A stretch of DNA of 64,000 nt from Alloascoidea africana (Eukaryota > Ascomycota > Alloascoideomycetes > Alloascoideales > Alloascoideaceae), in the NCBI GenBank assembly GCA_030581615.1, contig JAKTTT010000010.1:310001-374000 (forward strand), written 5' to 3'. The notes beneath the pieces were generated by a model, which was not told where the DNA came from, made no database searches, and saw nothing but the letters and a program-made list of their open reading frames with translations. The translations under genes and the position numbers were made by a program. Every line of letters starts with the position of its first letter. Within the stretch, counting starts at the first letter, position 1. Below, piece after piece: positions 62,697 to 64,000 of the stretch.

Positions 62697-64000
62697 ATGG
62701 ATGTTCTAAACCTCCCAGGCGATACCAGACTTGCGGCATCACAATCTTTGCCGCCCATCTTTACCCTGGAACATGTTCAGCTGCAATTTGAGGTCTCCAA
62801 CATTGTTGCACTGGTTGTTTCCAACAATATACTCTGTCTGGCTTTGAAAACCGGACGAATAATACGAATAGATTTGGTTAAACCACAGGATGTAGATGGT
62901 ATGCTTTCTTTTATTTAGTTTTCTTCTGATGATTGAGACAAAGTGTCACAGAAAGTCTAACATTCCAAGGTTACAGACATCGATCTACCCAAGAAATCCA
63001 CCGAAATTGGTCAAATAAAGAACATCTTTATAGACCCTTCAGGCTCGCATCTGATAATAACAACCTCAAAAGGCGAGAATTTCTATCTTAATTTCCAATC
63101 CACAAAACCAAAGGTATTAAATCGACTTAAAGGAATAGTAATTACAGCCGTTGCATGGTCTCCTACAAATTCCAATCAGAACACAACAGGCGAGATTCTA
63201 GTAGGGTCGAATAAAGGAGTTGTTTTGGAAACCTGTATAGAATATTCTGCTGAATATTTCAAAAGGGAAGACCGCTTTGTCAAGGTGGCGTGGAAATCTC
63301 CTTTGGAGGCTCAGATTGATGGTGTATTTATCGACGCTATTCAAACATCTGCTTCTGACCGTAAGATCGTAATTGCGGTTGCAGGATTCATATATTACTG
63401 GCAGGGACGAGTGTCTGCTTCAAATAAAGCCGACTTTGTCCCCATTTATTACAAACTGTTGGATACTGAGATCCCTGTAACTGAAGCCTTTGAAGCTGCA
63501 AAGTATCCTTCATTTTCAGTGTTAAAGAATGATTTTGTGGCAAATCCTTTTTCGTCATCGATATTTGCCTGGGTGACCAAACCCGGTATATTGTACGGAT
63601 CACTGTTTAGCGATAACTTTGACGGTGCAATTAAGGAACGGGTATTTCAGGAATCTCGAGTACTACTTTCTCTTCAACTTCCGGAAGCTGATGGTGGAGA
63701 GGAAATACGGTCAGTGATTCTGACAAAATACCATATTATAGTTCTACGTGGGACAGATATCTACGCGATTAATCGTCTCAATGGAAGCATAGTCTACGAG
63801 GATAAACTTCAAATTTCAGATCGGAACGAAAAGTTTCTCGGCCTGACAAGTGATAGTCAACAGAAAACATACTGGATTTTTTCAACAGAGAATATTTATG
63901 AATTGGTGGTAACGAAGGAGAGCCGAGAGATATGGAAATCGATGGTTGAAAACAAGGACTACGAAGAGGCTCTAACTGTAACAAGTGATGCGTATTCGAA
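62697..64000 (+). CDS. PEP3: Vps18/Pep3 vacuolar tethering subunit (partial, runs off the right edge)
   Basis: Vps18 is a core subunit of HOPS and CORVET, tethering membranes at the vacuole and endosome. Exon 1 is 62697..62898 and exon 2 begins at 62978; the join (G|AC) gives KPQDVDDIDLPKKS with donor GTATGC, branch TCTAAC and acceptor ACAG. About 408 residues are visible, the N-terminal beta-propeller: KTGRIIRIDL, HLIITTSKGENFYL, AVAWSPTN, GEILVGSNKGVVLE, and the conserved ENIYELVVTKESREIWKSM near the edge. The rest (helical solenoid, RING finger) lies beyond the window. Yeast Pep3 has 918 residues. Confidence 0.93.

Overview
This window is nuclear DNA of a budding yeast (Saccharomycotina). 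It holds 26 protein-coding genes, almost all with recognisable single-copy yeast orthologues, and I place about 25 spliceosomal introns in 14 of them. Introns sit mostly near the 5' ends, many with a CTAAC-like branch point. That is more introns than in Saccharomycetaceae or the CTG clade and suggests an earlier-branching, intron-richer lineage. CTG reads as Leu at a conserved position of the MET1 methyltransferase domain. The species cannot be named from the sequence alone. I see no rRNA, tRNA, CRISPR, transposon or virus-like element.

Layout. 0-6 kb: RAD52 (cut by the left edge), RCF1, a diverged AGX1-like aminotransferase and VPS29. 6-15 kb: a GATA-factor gene isolated by 4.3 kb upstream and 3.2 kb downstream without genes. 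15-25 kb: an MTH1/STD1 glucose-signalling regulator, TDA3, UGO1, an unidentified 810-residue coiled-coil protein and PRP3. 25-36 kb: DDL1, an ORM gene, an AHC1-like gene, GPT2/SCT1, BET3 and ETT1. 36-44 kb: MET1, a YKR070W-like HAD protein and PIB2. 43.9-50.9 kb: a 7-kb stretch with no convincing gene, dotted with different microsatellites. 50.9-64 kb: an unidentified mitochondrial protein, a DUF866 zinc-binding protein with six exons (two of 9 and 16 nt), a RHO4-like GTPase, a DUF2415 WD-like protein, SAC6, SMD3 and the 5' part of PEP3/VPS18 (cut by the right edge).

The genes are independent eukaryotic units, not operons. Several neighbour pairs match S. cerevisiae order as I remember it: GPT2-BET3-MET1-YKR070W, SMD3-PEP3, RAD52/RCF1, DDL1/AHC1, and UGO1 near PRP3. 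Themes present are sulfur/siroheme metabolism (MET1, with Cbf1- and Met31/32-like sites upstream), glucose signalling (MTH1/STD1, with a cluster of Rgt1-type sites in its own promoter), TORC1 and vacuole/endosome function (PIB2, VPS29, VPS18), lipid metabolism (GPT2, DDL1, ORM), mitochondria (RCF1, UGO1) and splicing (PRP3, SMD3).

I found no clearly new multi-gene system. The most useful leads are the microexons, the Rgt1-site cluster, the diverged AGX1-like enzyme, the 7-kb repeat-dotted desert and the isolated GATA gene.
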